A stretch of DNA of 64,000 bases from Acetobacter pasteurianus subsp. pasteurianus LMG 1262 = NBRC 106471 (GCF_000285275.1 NZ_CADO01000016.1:62001-126000), one strand, 5' to 3'; shown: positions 10,468 through 20,182, numbered from the stretch's first letter. Numbers and translations: made by a program. Notes: a model not told the origin generated them from the sequence alone.

Positions 10468-11373
10468 TTAGACGCCAGCAACCTTGGCAACTTCAGCGGC
10501 AAAGTCATCTTCTTCTTTTTCGATGCCTTCACCCAACTGGAAGCGGTCAAAGCCAACCAGCTTAACGCCAGCTTTCTTCAGCACGTCTTTCACGCGGGTT
10601 TCGCCATCATGCACCCATACCTGTTCCAGAAGCACAACTTCTTCGTAGAACTTACGGATACGGCCTTCGACCATCTTTTCGATGATAGCTTCTGGCTTAC
10701 CGGAAGCGCGGGACTGTTCAACCAGCACTGCGCGTTCACGTTCAACTTCTGCCGGATCAAGGCTGGAAACATCCAGAGCGGAAGGACGTGTAGCAGCAAC
10801 ATGCATGCCAACCTGACGGCCAAGCTGTTCGATAGCTTCATCAGCGGTCGGAGCTTCAACAGCAGCCAGCACGCCAATCTTACCCAGACCGGGGCGCAGG
10901 GCACCGTGCACATAGGTAGCAACAACGCCAGAAGGCACAGTGAACACACGAGCCCGGCGCAGGGTCATGTTTTCACCAATGGTTGCAACCAGATGCGTCA
11001 GTTCATCAGCAACTGTGCGACCGGTTTCAAGCGTGGCAGCCTTAATAGCTTCCAGATCTTCACCAACCTTCAGCGCAACTTTGGCAACGGATTCCACAAA
11101 GTTCTGGAAGGATTCGTTACGAGCCACAAAGTCGGTTTCAGCATTTACTTCTACCATTGCAGCCACTTTGTCTGCAGAAGCAACGCCTACCAGACCTTCA
11201 GCAGCAACACGGCCAGATTTTTTTGCCGCAGCAGCAAGGCCCTTGGTGCGCAGCCAATCAATAGCGGCTTCGATATCACCGTTGGCTTCGTTCAGTGCTT
11301 TTTTGCAGTCCATCATGCCTGCGCCAGTTTTTTCGCGCAGATCCTTGACCAGTGCAGCTGTAATTGCCGCCAT
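10468..11373 (-). CDS. tsf: Translation elongation factor Ts
   Basis: EF-Ts exchanges GDP for GTP on EF-Tu. The N-terminal UBA-like domain with [15 protein letters not shown] (13-27) and the TDFVARN signature (80-86) are present. The two core dimerisation repeats follow. Length 301 is normal for Alphaproteobacteria. It lies downstream of rpsB, the classical arrangement, but 134 bp separate them and hold two hairpins, so tsf can be expressed at a level different from rpsB. AAGGAG precedes the ATG. Confidence 0.97.
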   Translation of the reverse strand: MAAITAALVKDLREKTGAGMMDCKKALNEANGDIEAAIDWLRTKGLAAAAKKSGRVAAEGLVGVASADKVAAMVEVNAETDFVARNESFQNFVESVAKVALKVGEDLEAIKAATLETGRTVADELTHLVATIGENMTLRRARVFTVPSGVVATYVHGALRPGLGKIGVLAAVEAPTADEAIEQLGRQVGMHVAATRPSALDVSSLDPAEVERERAVLVEQSRASGKPEAIIEKMVEGRIRKFYEEVVLLEQVWVHDGETRVKDVLKKAGVKLVGFDRFQLGEGIEKEEDDFAAEVAKVAGV

Positions 11374-11400
11374 AATTCAATACTCCTTGAAAAACCCGAA

Positions 11401-11420
11401 CGCGCCCTCTTAGGGGCGCG
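11401..11420 (-). promoter_or_regulatory. GC hairpin in the tsf leader
   Basis: CGCGCCC pairs with GGGCGCG around a 6-nt loop. In the transcript it is followed by TTCGGGTTTTT and then the AAGGAG of tsf, so it could act as a second weak terminator or a leader structure. Confidence 0.4.
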
Positions 11421-11464
11421 AACCGGAATATTCCATGGCCTGCCAATGCAGGCATTCATGCAGG

Positions 11465-11497
11465 AAAAAACAGCCCGGCATGATAACCGGGCTGTTT
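11465..11497 (-). terminator. Rho-independent terminator between rpsB and tsf
   Basis: An 11-bp stem (AAACAGCCCGG/CCGGGCTGTTT) with an 8-nt loop is followed on the minus strand by a run of six T. It lies 10 bp after the rpsB stop and probably lowers tsf transcription. Confidence 0.85.
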
Positions 11498-11507
11498 GTG
11501 TATTCCG

Positions 11508-12314
11508 TTAGCTTGCAGCCGGTGCTGGAGCTTCTGCTGCGGGGGCAGCAGCTGCCGGAGCGGCTTCGAGAGCAGGCTCAACAGGCAGTTCTTCAGCAGC
11601 GCCGATGTCTTCACCAGAAGCGCCCAGTTCTGCGGAAATACCATCCAGAACAGCGGAAGAAACCAGATCACAATACAGGCCGATGGCGCGGATGGCATCA
11701 TCGTTACCCGGGATCGGGAAGGTTACGCCACGCGGATCGGAGTTGCTGTCCAGAATAGCCACAACCGGAATACCCAGCTTGTTGGCTTCTTCAATGGCCA
11801 GCTTTTCCTTGTTGGTGTCGATCACGAACAGGATGTCCGGCAGGCCACCCATTTCCTTGATCCCGCCCAAGGAACGTTCCAGCTTGTCGCGCTGGCGGGT
11901 CATGTCCAGAATTTCTTTCTTGGTCAGACCAGCTGTTGCGCCGTCCAGTGTTTCTTCAATGCCACGCAGGCGCTTGATGGAACCCTGAATAGTCTTCCAG
12001 TTTGTCAGCATACCGCCGAGCCAGCGGTGGTTGACGTAGTACTGACCGCAGCGACGAGCTGCTTCTGCAATCGGGTCCTGTGCAGCACGCTTGGTGCCGA
12101 CAAACAGAACGCGGCCACCACCAGCAACAGTGTTGCGGATAGCCTGCAGAGCGCGATCAAGCAGGCCAACGGTCTGCTGCAGATCAATGATATGAACCTG
12201 GTTGCGCACACCGAACAGGTATGGCGCCATGCGCGGGTTCCAGCGACGGGTGTGGTGACCAAAGTGAACACCAGCTTCCAGAAGCTGACGAAGGGTAAAA
12301 TCAGGCATCGCCAT
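11508..12314 (-). CDS. rpsB: 30S ribosomal protein S2
   Basis: The 268-residue protein has the S2 N-terminus [17 protein letters not shown] (10-26), the [10 protein letters not shown] motif, and [14 protein letters not shown]. It ends in an Ala/Glu/Pro-rich tail of about 40 residues beyond the core, common in Alphaproteobacteria. It sits at the head of rpsB-tsf. The 5' leader is about 110 nt if the promoter at 12434-12462 is right and contains several short hairpins. Confidence 0.97.
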   Translation of the reverse strand: MAMPDFTLRQLLEAGVHFGHHTRRWNPRMAPYLFGVRNQVHIIDLQQTVGLLDRALQAIRNTVAGGGRVLFVGTKRAAQDPIAEAARRCGQYYVNHRWLGGMLTNWKTIQGSIKRLRGIEETLDGATAGLTKKEILDMTRQRDKLERSLGGIKEMGGLPDILFVIDTNKEKLAIEEANKLGIPVVAILDSNSDPRGVTFPIPGNDDAIRAIGLYCDLVSSAVLDGISAELGASGEDIGAAEELPVEPALEAAPAAAAPAAEAPAPAAS

Positions 12315-12433
12315 AAGCGTATTCCTACCTTTCTGGTTATTCCTCCGCGAGGGGTTACCCTGCCAGACAGGCAGAGCACCAGATGGTGTTTTCCTCGCGT
12401 GCGTTATGCTCCCGGCCTTGACCGAGCGCGGCT

Positions 12434-12462
12434 CTTATGGCCGTTTTTTTGCGCCCGGACAA
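12434..12462 (-). promoter_or_regulatory. Candidate sigma70 promoter of rpsB
   Basis: On the minus strand TTGTCC (12462-12457) is followed after 17 bp by CATAAG (12439-12434). Each box matches consensus at four of six positions. Transcription would begin near 12427. Confidence 0.45.
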
Positions 12463-12481
12463 GATAAAAAAACGCTCTTTA

Positions 12482-13609
12482 TTAAGCTGCGTCTTCGGAC
12501 TGGGAGGCTGCTTCTACCGGATGAGCGTATTTGTTGGGCACACCGCTACGTGCCAGCAGAGCGCGAAGTGACTTTACAACAGGGAACACTTCAACGTTGT
12601 GATCTCCGCCCAGTTCACGCCATGCGTTCTGTTCCATTTCCACAATTTCACGATCTTCTTCAAAGATGCGGTGCGTGAAAATACCCAGCGCAGGCCATGC
12701 CAGATTGAGAAGGAAGTTCCATTTGGGCTTTTTAACAGAAAGCAGACCAAACGCCTGCGTAACCTGCTGTGTTTCACCCAGCGGCACATAGGATGTCCAC
12801 AGATCCATAATCAGATCACCGTCCTTATCGTGGATCTGCAGAGTCTGATACGGATAGGTGGTGCGAATGGACACAACTTCTTCAACCGGCTGTTCGCGGC
12901 CTTCGAAATCATGGTGCTTGCCAAAAATCAGGGCTTCCGCAAGTGGCTGATTGCCACCTTTACGGGCAAAACTGTAGCGTGCTTCCAAGAAGTCATCGCC
13001 CTTGTCCTGCCCCAGGAAACGGGCTGTGATGGAACCCATCTGTCGCCGATGCAGGAACTGATGGTTCATGTCCATCAGGTTTTCATGCATAAATGTATAG
13101 TGGCACTTCAGGCGCGGGCTGAACATGCGGGTTTTGTATTCCGGGTTCCCCACCTGTGCCACATCTGGCACCGGCACTTTATCAGCCAAAGCCGGATCAC
13201 CGGGGAAGATAAAAATCAGGCCGCTTTTTTCACGGCAGGGGTAAGACTTAACCGGGCGCCCTACCCCTTCCTTGTTCAGATAAGGCACGGTCACGCACTT
13301 GCCGGCGCGATCAAATGCCCAACCGTGGTAGCAGCACTTTACACAGCCCTTATCATCCACAACGCCCTTGCTCAGCGGCACCTGCCGATGTGCGCAGCGG
13401 TCTTCCAGCGCATAGACAGGTCCATATTCAGGGCGGATAAGTGCAATAGGGTGCCCTGCATAGCGCGCAGCAAATGTTTTGCCGGGGCGCACTTTATGCG
13501 ACCACGCCACAGGGTACCAGAAATTAGGATCACAATCGATCTGCCGAAGATCGTAATGCGGCGTATTAGAACCGTCCGCCTGTTTGCCCTTGGCCTCTTC
13601 CACCAGCAT
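12482..13609 (-). CDS. Rieske-type aromatic ring-hydroxylating oxygenase, alpha-subunit-like
   Basis: This 375-residue protein has an N-terminal Rieske 2Fe-2S domain with CAH at 72-74 and CCYHGW at 92-97, the exact C-x-H-x17-C-x2-H spacing. A catalytic domain follows in which ENLMDMNHQFLH (176-187) offers His183 and His187 as mononuclear iron ligands. Family members hydroxylate or demethylate aromatic, steroid or other hydrophobic substrates using electrons from a separate reductase. No reductase, ferredoxin or beta subunit is adjacent, so the substrate is unknown. AAAGGG lies ahead of the ATG. Confidence 0.85.
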   Translation of the reverse strand: MLVEEAKGKQADGSNTPHYDLRQIDCDPNFWYPVAWSHKVRPGKTFAARYAGHPIALIRPEYGPVYALEDRCAHRQVPLSKGVVDDKGCVKCCYHGWAFDRAGKCVTVPYLNKEGVGRPVKSYPCREKSGLIFIFPGDPALADKVPVPDVAQVGNPEYKTRMFSPRLKCHYTFMHENLMDMNHQFLHRRQMGSITARFLGQDKGDDFLEARYSFARKGGNQPLAEALIFGKHHDFEGREQPVEEVVSIRTTYPYQTLQIHDKDGDLIMDLWTSYVPLGETQQVTQAFGLLSVKKPKWNFLLNLAWPALGIFTHRIFEEDREIVEMEQNAWRELGGDHNVEVFPVVKSLRALLARSGVPNKYAHPVEAASQSEDAA

Positions 13610-13918
13610 GACGTCACCCTTTCAGAATCCAACAAGGCCGATGCAGCAGGAACAACATCACCTTAAAAACATGCCTATGCCCACGCGCTCTACTGCTCCG
13701 AATTACGGAAGCACCAGAGCAAACATGGGCCAAGATGACGCCTTCAAGATATTGAAGCTGCTTTTTGCTCAGCCCTGCCGCGCCATCACATGGGTGGGAA
13801 GGCTAGCCGATTTTACACGCTGCGCCCAGATGCAAACGGCCAACCAAGCCGTGCACTGGCCGCAACGGTCCTATCCTGCCAAGCCACATGCCTAACAGGA
13901 TATCTAGTCTTCATTGCA
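13610..13918. other. Intergenic region without a convincing gene
   Basis: These 309 bases lie upstream of the Rieske gene and downstream of the small secreted protein gene. A 103-codon frame on the plus strand (13584-13895) overlaps the Rieske start, has no ribosome site and no family features. I see no RNA gene. The Rieske promoter is presumably here. Confidence 0.5.
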
Positions 13919-14317
13919 TTATTGTGGTGCGTGATTTTCCTGCAGATGCGTAGAAGATGGCTGATTGTTGCCGGGGATTGTTTCACTTGGGCTTTCCATA
14001 ACCCCATTTTTTTTGTCGTGCTGGCTATGGTGAGGATGGTATTCCTTAACCGGACGAGCCGGATGCTTGCCATCGTTAGAAGGTGGTTGTGTGCCTGGTT
14101 GTTCATCTACCGTACGAGGGTTGCTCCATAGCTTTTTAGATGGGTCAACATGCTCGCCATTTGGTCCCACTGCTGCTTTTGACGGAGGCTGCCCCTGCAT
14201 GGAAGCCGCGCCCTCGGCCGTAGGTGGTGCGCCGTTATTATTATCCTGTGCCATGGCCAATGCTGGCATTACACTTAAAGACGCACCAAGCAGCATGGAA
14301 GTTAAGATTTTCTGCAT
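13919..14317 (-). CDS. Small secreted His-rich, low-complexity protein of unknown function
   Basis: The ATG at 14317 follows AAGGAG, giving 132 residues; the frame extends 17 codons further upstream without a ribosome site. Residues 1-23 are a clear Sec signal peptide ending AMA before Gln24. The rest is rich in Pro, Asn, Gln, Ser and His, with no predicted fold; a cluster HPHHSQHD and several other histidines suggest possible metal binding. I do not recognise a family. It is likely periplasmic. It lies alone after pabC, on the same strand. Confidence 0.6.
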   Translation of the reverse strand: MQKILTSMLLGASLSVMPALAMAQDNNNGAPPTAEGAASMQGQPPSKAAVGPNGEHVDPSKKLWSNPRTVDEQPGTQPPSNDGKHPARPVKEYHPHHSQHDKKNGVMESPSETIPGNNQPSSTHLQENHAPQ

Positions 14318-14388
14318 GGGACACTCCTTTGTCATAAAATAAGATATCCCATTTTCCAACGCGAGCAATTTGGAAGGGTTGCAAATTT

Positions 14389-15189
14389 TTATTTCTCTAG
14401 AATTTCCCTTACTTTTCCATAAGATTCTGGGTGATATGAGATCCGTTTTCCATCCACATGCGTAACCGTGCGTAAAGAAAGACTGTTTGTTAAATACACA
14501 CCCTGCGCACCTATCATATCTTCATAGGAAATAGGCCGTTCCTGCATTATTCCTGCATCTAACAGCAGCCTGCGGGCAATACCCGGCAAAACACCTTCTG
14601 TAACAGGAGGCGTTATCAATCCTTCCTCTGTTTGCACGACAATATTGCTAATCGTACTTTCCGCTACGCGCCCTTGCATATTTAACAAAAGAGCATCATC
14701 GCAGCCCATTTGGGCTGCCTCTTGCCTTGCCATAATACCGGGCAAATAACTGAGCGATTTAATATAAGAAAGCGGTGAAAGCTCATCCCTCCGCACCAAC
14801 TTGCTCACACATACACGTACAGACTGCTCTCTAAAAACACCTGTAGCCCCTGTTATAAAAACCGTTGGCTTGCAATGCTCTGGTGGCAGCAAACCGCGCG
14901 GCGCTACCCCGCGCGTTACAGTCAAGCGGGCAGAGCCATTCTCCAACCCCGCATACATCACAAATTCTCGGATAGCCCGCAAAGTGTCTTCTTGTTCTGG
15001 AACAGGCATACCCAGAACTCGACCACCCTCACAAAGACGCTGATAATGCAAAGAAAAATGTAGAATTGTGCCGTTTTTTATACGCAGAGTTTCAAATAAC
15101 CCGTCTCCCAATGTCACGCCCCGATCCTGCGGGCTGATAAAGGCTTGCTCTGCTGGGTAGATTTTTCCGTTTAACCAGATCACACTCAT
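14389..15189 (-). CDS. pabC: Aminodeoxychorismate lyase / class IV aminotransferase
   Basis: Fold-type IV PLP enzyme of 266 aa. The PLP lysine is Lys144 in YIKSLSYLP, and GDGLFETLR (28-36) and the ESTISNI phosphate region are present. D-amino acid and branched-chain aminotransferases share this fold. The gene begins 2 bp after pabB, so 4-amino-4-deoxychorismate lyase, which releases pyruvate to make p-aminobenzoate for folate, is the best reading. Confidence 0.85.
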   Translation of the reverse strand: MSVIWLNGKIYPAEQAFISPQDRGVTLGDGLFETLRIKNGTILHFSLHYQRLCEGGRVLGMPVPEQEDTLRAIREFVMYAGLENGSARLTVTRGVAPRGLLPPEHCKPTVFITGATGVFREQSVRVCVSKLVRRDELSPLSYIKSLSYLPGIMARQEAAQMGCDDALLLNMQGRVAESTISNIVVQTEEGLITPPVTEGVLPGIARRLLLDAGIMQERPISYEDMIGAQGVYLTNSLSLRTVTHVDGKRISYHPESYGKVREILEK

Positions 15190-15191
15190 AC

Positions 15192-16571
15192 CTACCCCCA
15201 GAACTTCTGAAACGGCGCAAACTTCAGGCGCATTTCTTCATATTCCTTTTCTGGATCAGACAGAATGGTTACTCCACCGCCAACACCAATACTCAAGTGA
15301 CTTTTGGATCGCTCCAGGCTGCGGATAATGACGGAACTATCCATACCGCCATCGCCCCCAATACGGAATACGGTGCCACAATACGCACCTCTGGCAGAGG
15401 CTTCCAGCTCATCTATAATCTGCATCGCCCGATATTTAGGGGCTCCTGTTACAGACCCCGGCGGCAACGTGACTTTTAAAAGATCAAAAACATCTTTGTT
15501 TGGCAGCAACTTTCCGCGAACTTCTGAAACCAGATGATGCACATGTGGAAACTGCTCCACCACCAACAGATCTGGCACACACACGCTGCCTATTTGCGCC
15601 ATGCGCCCAATATCATGCCGCATAAGATCAACTATCATCAGGTTTTCGGCACGTTCTTTTTCATCGTGTAAAAGTGTTTTATGCCAAAAAGCATCTTCTT
15701 CTGGCGTTTGCCCACGTGGTGCCGTGCCCTTGATAGGCCGTGATGAGACACAACCATTGGCATCCACGCTCAAAAACCTTTCTGGGGAAGATGAAAGCAA
15801 TGCAAAATCTGGACCACACGATAGATACGCACCAAAAGGCGCTGGTATTTGCTGCCGCAATGCCCGGTAGACCTGAGCACTCGGCACACTTGCATCCACT
15901 TCTACTGTGTGCCGACAGGTGATATTCGCCTGAAAAATATCTCCCGCGGCAATATAATCCCGCGTTTGTGCAACATTCTGGCAATAAGCCTTACGGCTTT
16001 GGTCTGCCACAAACTGCATAGTTGTATGTATTTTATATGATGGAACATGCTCGGGAAGCATATTCCAAGCCCTTATCAACTGCGCTATGTTCACATCATC
16101 CGCAAAGAATTTTGAAACTCCTGCAAGAAACACACGTTTTTCAAAACGATCCCAGATAAAAGCATGATCATACACGCCTGCAGCCAACAAGGGCGTATGC
16201 TGATCTTTATGCCGAGATAAAACGCCTTCCAGCATCATTCCTATTTGATAACTGGCAAACCCTACAAGACCACCCCAGAATGGAATGTCTTGTAAGCGCA
16301 TTCTATCAGCGTCTTCTTTTAATTCATTATAAAAAATACGAAGGATTTCAAAAATATCATAAACCGAAAATGTCGGTTTACTTATGCCATCAACCTCTAT
16401 TTCATGAGGCCACGCCACCACTGTATGGCATGGCTTATGGCAAAAAATCTGCCATCGGCTCCGATTATCTATCTTGCCGCCGCTATCCAGAAAAGCACAC
16501 CACGGCTGCTGCCCCCATACCGACAAAACAGCATCAGGGTCTTTCCATTGTAATTCCTGTATCTGAACCAA
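15192..16571 (-). CDS. pabB: Aminodeoxychorismate synthase component I
   Basis: PabB converts chorismate to 4-amino-4-deoxychorismate with ammonia from PabA. The key lysine of PabB enzymes is visible in PIKGTAPRG (Lys281), which separates it from anthranilate synthase. The chorismate-binding C-terminus PGSVTGAPKYRAMQIIDELE and GVGGGVTILSDPEKEYEE is complete. The start appears to be TTG at 16571, 2 nt after the dnaE stop; there is no in-frame ATG nearby. No PabA domain is fused and pabA is not in the window. Confidence 0.88.
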   Translation of the reverse strand: MVQIQELQWKDPDAVLSVWGQQPWCAFLDSGGKIDNRSRWQIFCHKPCHTVVAWPHEIEVDGISKPTFSVYDIFEILRIFYNELKEDADRMRLQDIPFWGGLVGFASYQIGMMLEGVLSRHKDQHTPLLAAGVYDHAFIWDRFEKRVFLAGVSKFFADDVNIAQLIRAWNMLPEHVPSYKIHTTMQFVADQSRKAYCQNVAQTRDYIAAGDIFQANITCRHTVEVDASVPSAQVYRALRQQIPAPFGAYLSCGPDFALLSSSPERFLSVDANGCVSSRPIKGTAPRGQTPEEDAFWHKTLLHDEKERAENLMIVDLMRHDIGRMAQIGSVCVPDLLVVEQFPHVHHLVSEVRGKLLPNKDVFDLLKVTLPPGSVTGAPKYRAMQIIDELEASARGAYCGTVFRIGGDGGMDSSVIIRSLERSKSHLSIGVGGGVTILSDPEKEYEEMRLKFAPFQKFWG

Positions 16572-16573
16572 TG

Positions 16574-19500
16574 TCAGACCTGTTCCACCCGTGAAACACC
16601 AGAAAGTGTGCGCAGCCTTTGCCCCAATACAGGTGTCACCTTATAGCGCCCACGCAACCGCACCTCTACATCACAACTATCAGCAACTCCCGGCAGCAGA
16701 ACAATCCGCCCTGCCCCACCCTTTTGCGGCTCCAGAATAGCTTGCAAATCTGGCAAGGCATCTGGCTTTTCCAGCCATACCCGCATTTCGCTTTGCCCTT
16801 GCGCTGCGGCTGCTTCCAAATCCACAATATCTGTAGCGGTAAGACGCAGTGCTTCCCCTTCCAGCTTTAAATCAGCCGTTACGAGTATAGCCGTGCCCGC
16901 CACCAAAATATCGCGCACACGTGTTAGCACTTCCGAAAAAACAGTTACTTCGCAGCCGCCAGAAGCATCAGACAGGCGTACCCATGCCATTTTATTGCCT
17001 GTGCGTGTGGGACGTTCCTTTTTATCCACCACACAGCCAGCAATTTTAACACGGCCACCACCCAGTTCTGCCGCTGTCAGCAACTGCGATGTACGTGTAA
17101 CACCCAGACGCCGCAGCACAGAACCATACGCATCCAGCGGGTGGGCTGTCATATGGAAGCCAATAGCTTCGGCCTCCATCGCCAGACGTTCAAATTCTGG
17201 CCAATCATGTCCTTCCACCAGCCGCAAAGGCTCAACTTCACCCGGTCCGCCAAACAACCCGATCTGGCCAGAAGCAGCCTCCTGCGCTTGGCTATGCGCA
17301 CGCCGCAAGATGACATCTGCAGACCTGAAAACACGTGCCCGGTTTTTATCAATACATTCAAACGCACCGGCTTTTGCCAGATTTTCCAACTGCATCCGGT
17401 TGATGTGCTTCGGGTCAATACGGATTGCAAAATCTGCCAAATTTTTAAAGGGTTTTTCTCCCCTTGCTTCTACCAGAGATTCCATTGCGCCATAGCCAAC
17501 CTTTTTAATGGCAGCCAGCGCATAACGGATTGCATATGTGCCATCAGGCTGTTCCTCGACCGAGAAATCAGCTTCTGATTTATTAATATTCGGCGGTAGC
17601 ACCGCAATGTGCATGCGCTCTGCTTCCTGCCGCAAAGCGGCAAGTTTTTCCGTGCGCTCCCGTGCCAGAGACATACAGGCTGCCAGAAAGGCCACCGGGT
17701 GGTTGGCTTTCATCCATGCCGTTTGGTAAGACACAAAAGCATAAGCAGCAGCATGGGATTTGTTAAAACCATAGTCTGCAAACTTGGCCATGAGGTCAAA
17801 CACCTCAACGGCCTTATCACGGTCAATCCCGCGTTTGATTGCGCCTTCTGTAAAGATTTCGCGCTGATGATCCATTTCCGAACGGATCTTTTTACCCATG
17901 GCTCGGCGCAGCAAATCTGCGCCGCCTAGGCTGTAACCAGCCATTTTCTGGGCAATCTGCATAACCTGTTCCTGATAGACCATGATGCCATAGGTCTCTT
18001 CAAGAATATCGCGAATTTCCTCGTGCGGGGGTTCCCATGCCTCACCGTGTTTTCTACGGCAGTAATCGGGAATGTTGGCCATTGGGCCGGGGCGATACAG
18101 CGCCACAGCTGCAATCAGATCTTCTATTCGGGTTGGGCGCATCTGTTTAAGAACATCGCGCATACCCGCGCCTTCAAACTGAAACACGCCAGCGGTATCA
18201 CCCCGTCCCAGCATTTCATACGTTTTGGGATCATCCAGCGGAATGTGGCTGAGGTCTACATCCTTGCCCATGCGGCGGATGAAATCGACACCGCGTTTCA
18301 GGATGGTAAGTGTTGTTAACCCAAGAAAGTCGAACTTGACGAGGCCCGCCTGCTCAACAAACTTCATGTTATACTGGGTAACCAGCGTGTCACTTTTGGG
18401 GTCTCGGTACAGCGGCACAAGCTGTACAAGCGGTCTGTCCCCAATAACCACACCCGCCGCATGCGTACTGGCATGACGGAAAAGCCCTTCCAGCTGCTGG
18501 GCAATTTCCAGCAACCTGCGCAGGGCCTCATCATTATCACGCATTTCCTGCAGCTTGGGCTCGCCTGCAATAGCTTCCTTCAGGGTAACCGGCTTGGCTG
18601 GGTTATTGGGAATAAGCTCTGCCACGCGGTTAACCATCCCGTATGGCAACCCCAGCACACGCCCAACATCGCGCACAGCAGCGCGTGCTTGCAGCTTACC
18701 GAAGGTAATAATCTGCGCAACGCGATCTGCCCCATATTCACGCCGCACATAGGCAATCACTTCGTCTCGCCGGTCCTGACAGAAATCGATATCAAAGTCA
18801 GGCATGGAAACGCGTTCTGGGTTTAGAAAACGTTCGAACAGCAGATTGAACGGAATGGGGTCAATATCTGTAATGGTAAGCGCCCATGCGGCCAAGGACC
18901 CCGCACCAGAACCACGGCCCGGCCCAACCGGAATACCATGCGCCTTGGCCCACTGGATAAAGTCCGCCACGATCATGAAGTAACCGGGGAACCCCATCTT
19001 GGAGATGATATCCAGCTCGAAACGCAAACGTTCCTTGTATTTTTCTATAGTTTCCGTATCCAGCTTCATACCGGACATGCGGCGTTCCAGCCCTTCCCAC
19101 GCCATGGCGCGCAGGGTTTCATCTTCTGTCGCGCCTTCTCTTACCTTGGGGCAGACAGGCAGAAGTGGTTTGCGGGTTTCCACCTTAATGGCACAGCGGC
19201 GCGCAATTTCCAGCGTGTTGTCACACGCATCTGGCAGATCCGCAAAAAGTGCGCGCATCATTTCCGGCGGCTTGAACCAATGTTCCGGCGTAACGCGGAA
19301 GCGATCTTTTTCTGCCATGGTGCGCCCTTGGGCAATGCACAACAGGGCATCCTGCGCTTCGTACATTTCTGGCGTAGGAAAAAAGCATTCATTGGTGGCC
19401 ACCAAAGGCAAACCAAACCGGTCAGCCAATGTCAGCACGCCCGGTTCCACGGCTTTTTCAATAGCCAGACCATGACGGTGCAGTTCTACAATCAGCCTGT

Positions 19501-19993
19501 CACCAAATGCCTCATGCACACGGGCCAGCCATTTTTCGGCATCTTCCGTTTGCCCTTCGGCCAGCATCTGGAAAAGTGGGCCACGTGAGCCACCGGTCAG
19601 CAGCAGCAACCCCTCTGCTTTTTCACACAGCAGGTCTAGGGAGACAAAAGGATCTGCCGGATCTGAGTTCTGAAACCCGGCGGAAGAAAGAAACTGAAGA
19701 TTGGCCAACCCTGCTTCATTCTGCGCCAGAAGCACGACAGGTTCGGCCGGGGCACCGGGTTTGTCATTACGCGCAGGCAAGCCAATCTGGCTGCCAATAA
19801 TGGGCTGAATACCGCTTTTTGTACAATACTGAGAAAATTCCAACGCTCCGAACAGATTGCCTGAATCTGCAATACCCACAGCAGGCATATGCATTTCCTT
19901 CGCCAGCCCCACAATATCGGGCACACGAATGGCCCCCTGGCTAAGCGAATAGGCAGAGTGAACACGAAGGTGGATAAAATCAGCGTAAGACAT
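16574..19993 (-). CDS. dnaE: DNA polymerase III alpha subunit
   Basis: The replicative polymerase catalytic subunit, 1139 aa. The N-terminal PHP domain begins FIHLRVHSAYSLSQGA. The active-site motif PDFDIDFCQDRRDE is in the palm, and a helix-hairpin-helix and an OB-fold follow near the C-terminus (about 960-1070). It forms an apparent operon with pabB and pabC, with 2-bp gaps at each junction. It is divergent from panC. Length fits a DnaE1-type enzyme. Confidence 0.97.
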   Translation of the reverse strand: MSYADFIHLRVHSAYSLSQGAIRVPDIVGLAKEMHMPAVGIADSGNLFGALEFSQYCTKSGIQPIIGSQIGLPARNDKPGAPAEPVVLLAQNEAGLANLQFLSSAGFQNSDPADPFVSLDLLCEKAEGLLLLTGGSRGPLFQMLAEGQTEDAEKWLARVHEAFGDRLIVELHRHGLAIEKAVEPGVLTLADRFGLPLVATNECFFPTPEMYEAQDALLCIAQGRTMAEKDRFRVTPEHWFKPPEMMRALFADLPDACDNTLEIARRCAIKVETRKPLLPVCPKVREGATEDETLRAMAWEGLERRMSGMKLDTETIEKYKERLRFELDIISKMGFPGYFMIVADFIQWAKAHGIPVGPGRGSGAGSLAAWALTITDIDPIPFNLLFERFLNPERVSMPDFDIDFCQDRRDEVIAYVRREYGADRVAQIITFGKLQARAAVRDVGRVLGLPYGMVNRVAELIPNNPAKPVTLKEAIAGEPKLQEMRDNDEALRRLLEIAQQLEGLFRHASTHAAGVVIGDRPLVQLVPLYRDPKSDTLVTQYNMKFVEQAGLVKFDFLGLTTLTILKRGVDFIRRMGKDVDLSHIPLDDPKTYEMLGRGDTAGVFQFEGAGMRDVLKQMRPTRIEDLIAAVALYRPGPMANIPDYCRRKHGEAWEPPHEEIRDILEETYGIMVYQEQVMQIAQKMAGYSLGGADLLRRAMGKKIRSEMDHQREIFTEGAIKRGIDRDKAVEVFDLMAKFADYGFNKSHAAAYAFVSYQTAWMKANHPVAFLAACMSLARERTEKLAALRQEAERMHIAVLPPNINKSEADFSVEEQPDGTYAIRYALAAIKKVGYGAMESLVEARGEKPFKNLADFAIRIDPKHINRMQLENLAKAGAFECIDKNRARVFRSADVILRRAHSQAQEAASGQIGLFGGPGEVEPLRLVEGHDWPEFERLAMEAEAIGFHMTAHPLDAYGSVLRRLGVTRTSQLLTAAELGGGRVKIAGCVVDKKERPTRTGNKMAWVRLSDASGGCEVTVFSEVLTRVRDILVAGTAILVTADLKLEGEALRLTATDIVDLEAAAAQGQSEMRVWLEKPDALPDLQAILEPQKGGAGRIVLLPGVADSCDVEVRLRGRYKVTPVLGQRLRTLSGVSRVEQV

Positions 19994-20182
19994 GCGCCTT
20001 TATAGCACAAACTTGGGCCTTTTCACTCTTCGCAAAAGCACTCTGCCTCTTATTTCCCCCTCTTTGACGGAGGTGCTTTTCGTCGCTTCTGGAAGTAAGG
20101 CAGATTCAACGATACATTGCAGCCCAACAAAGCTTGGCACTCTGTTCCGGCTTACAAAATTACTGGCGTTCAGGACTTCACC

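Noticed and set aside
10360-11511. 383-codon plus-strand frame
   Set aside because: Antisense to tsf and the end of rpsB; a shadow of codon bias in EF-Ts.
11496-12467. 323-codon plus-strand frame
   Set aside because: Antisense to rpsB; S2 is unmistakable on the minus strand.
13584-13895. 103-codon plus-strand frame in the Rieske upstream region
   Set aside because: No ribosome site, overlaps the Rieske start, and composition is random-looking.
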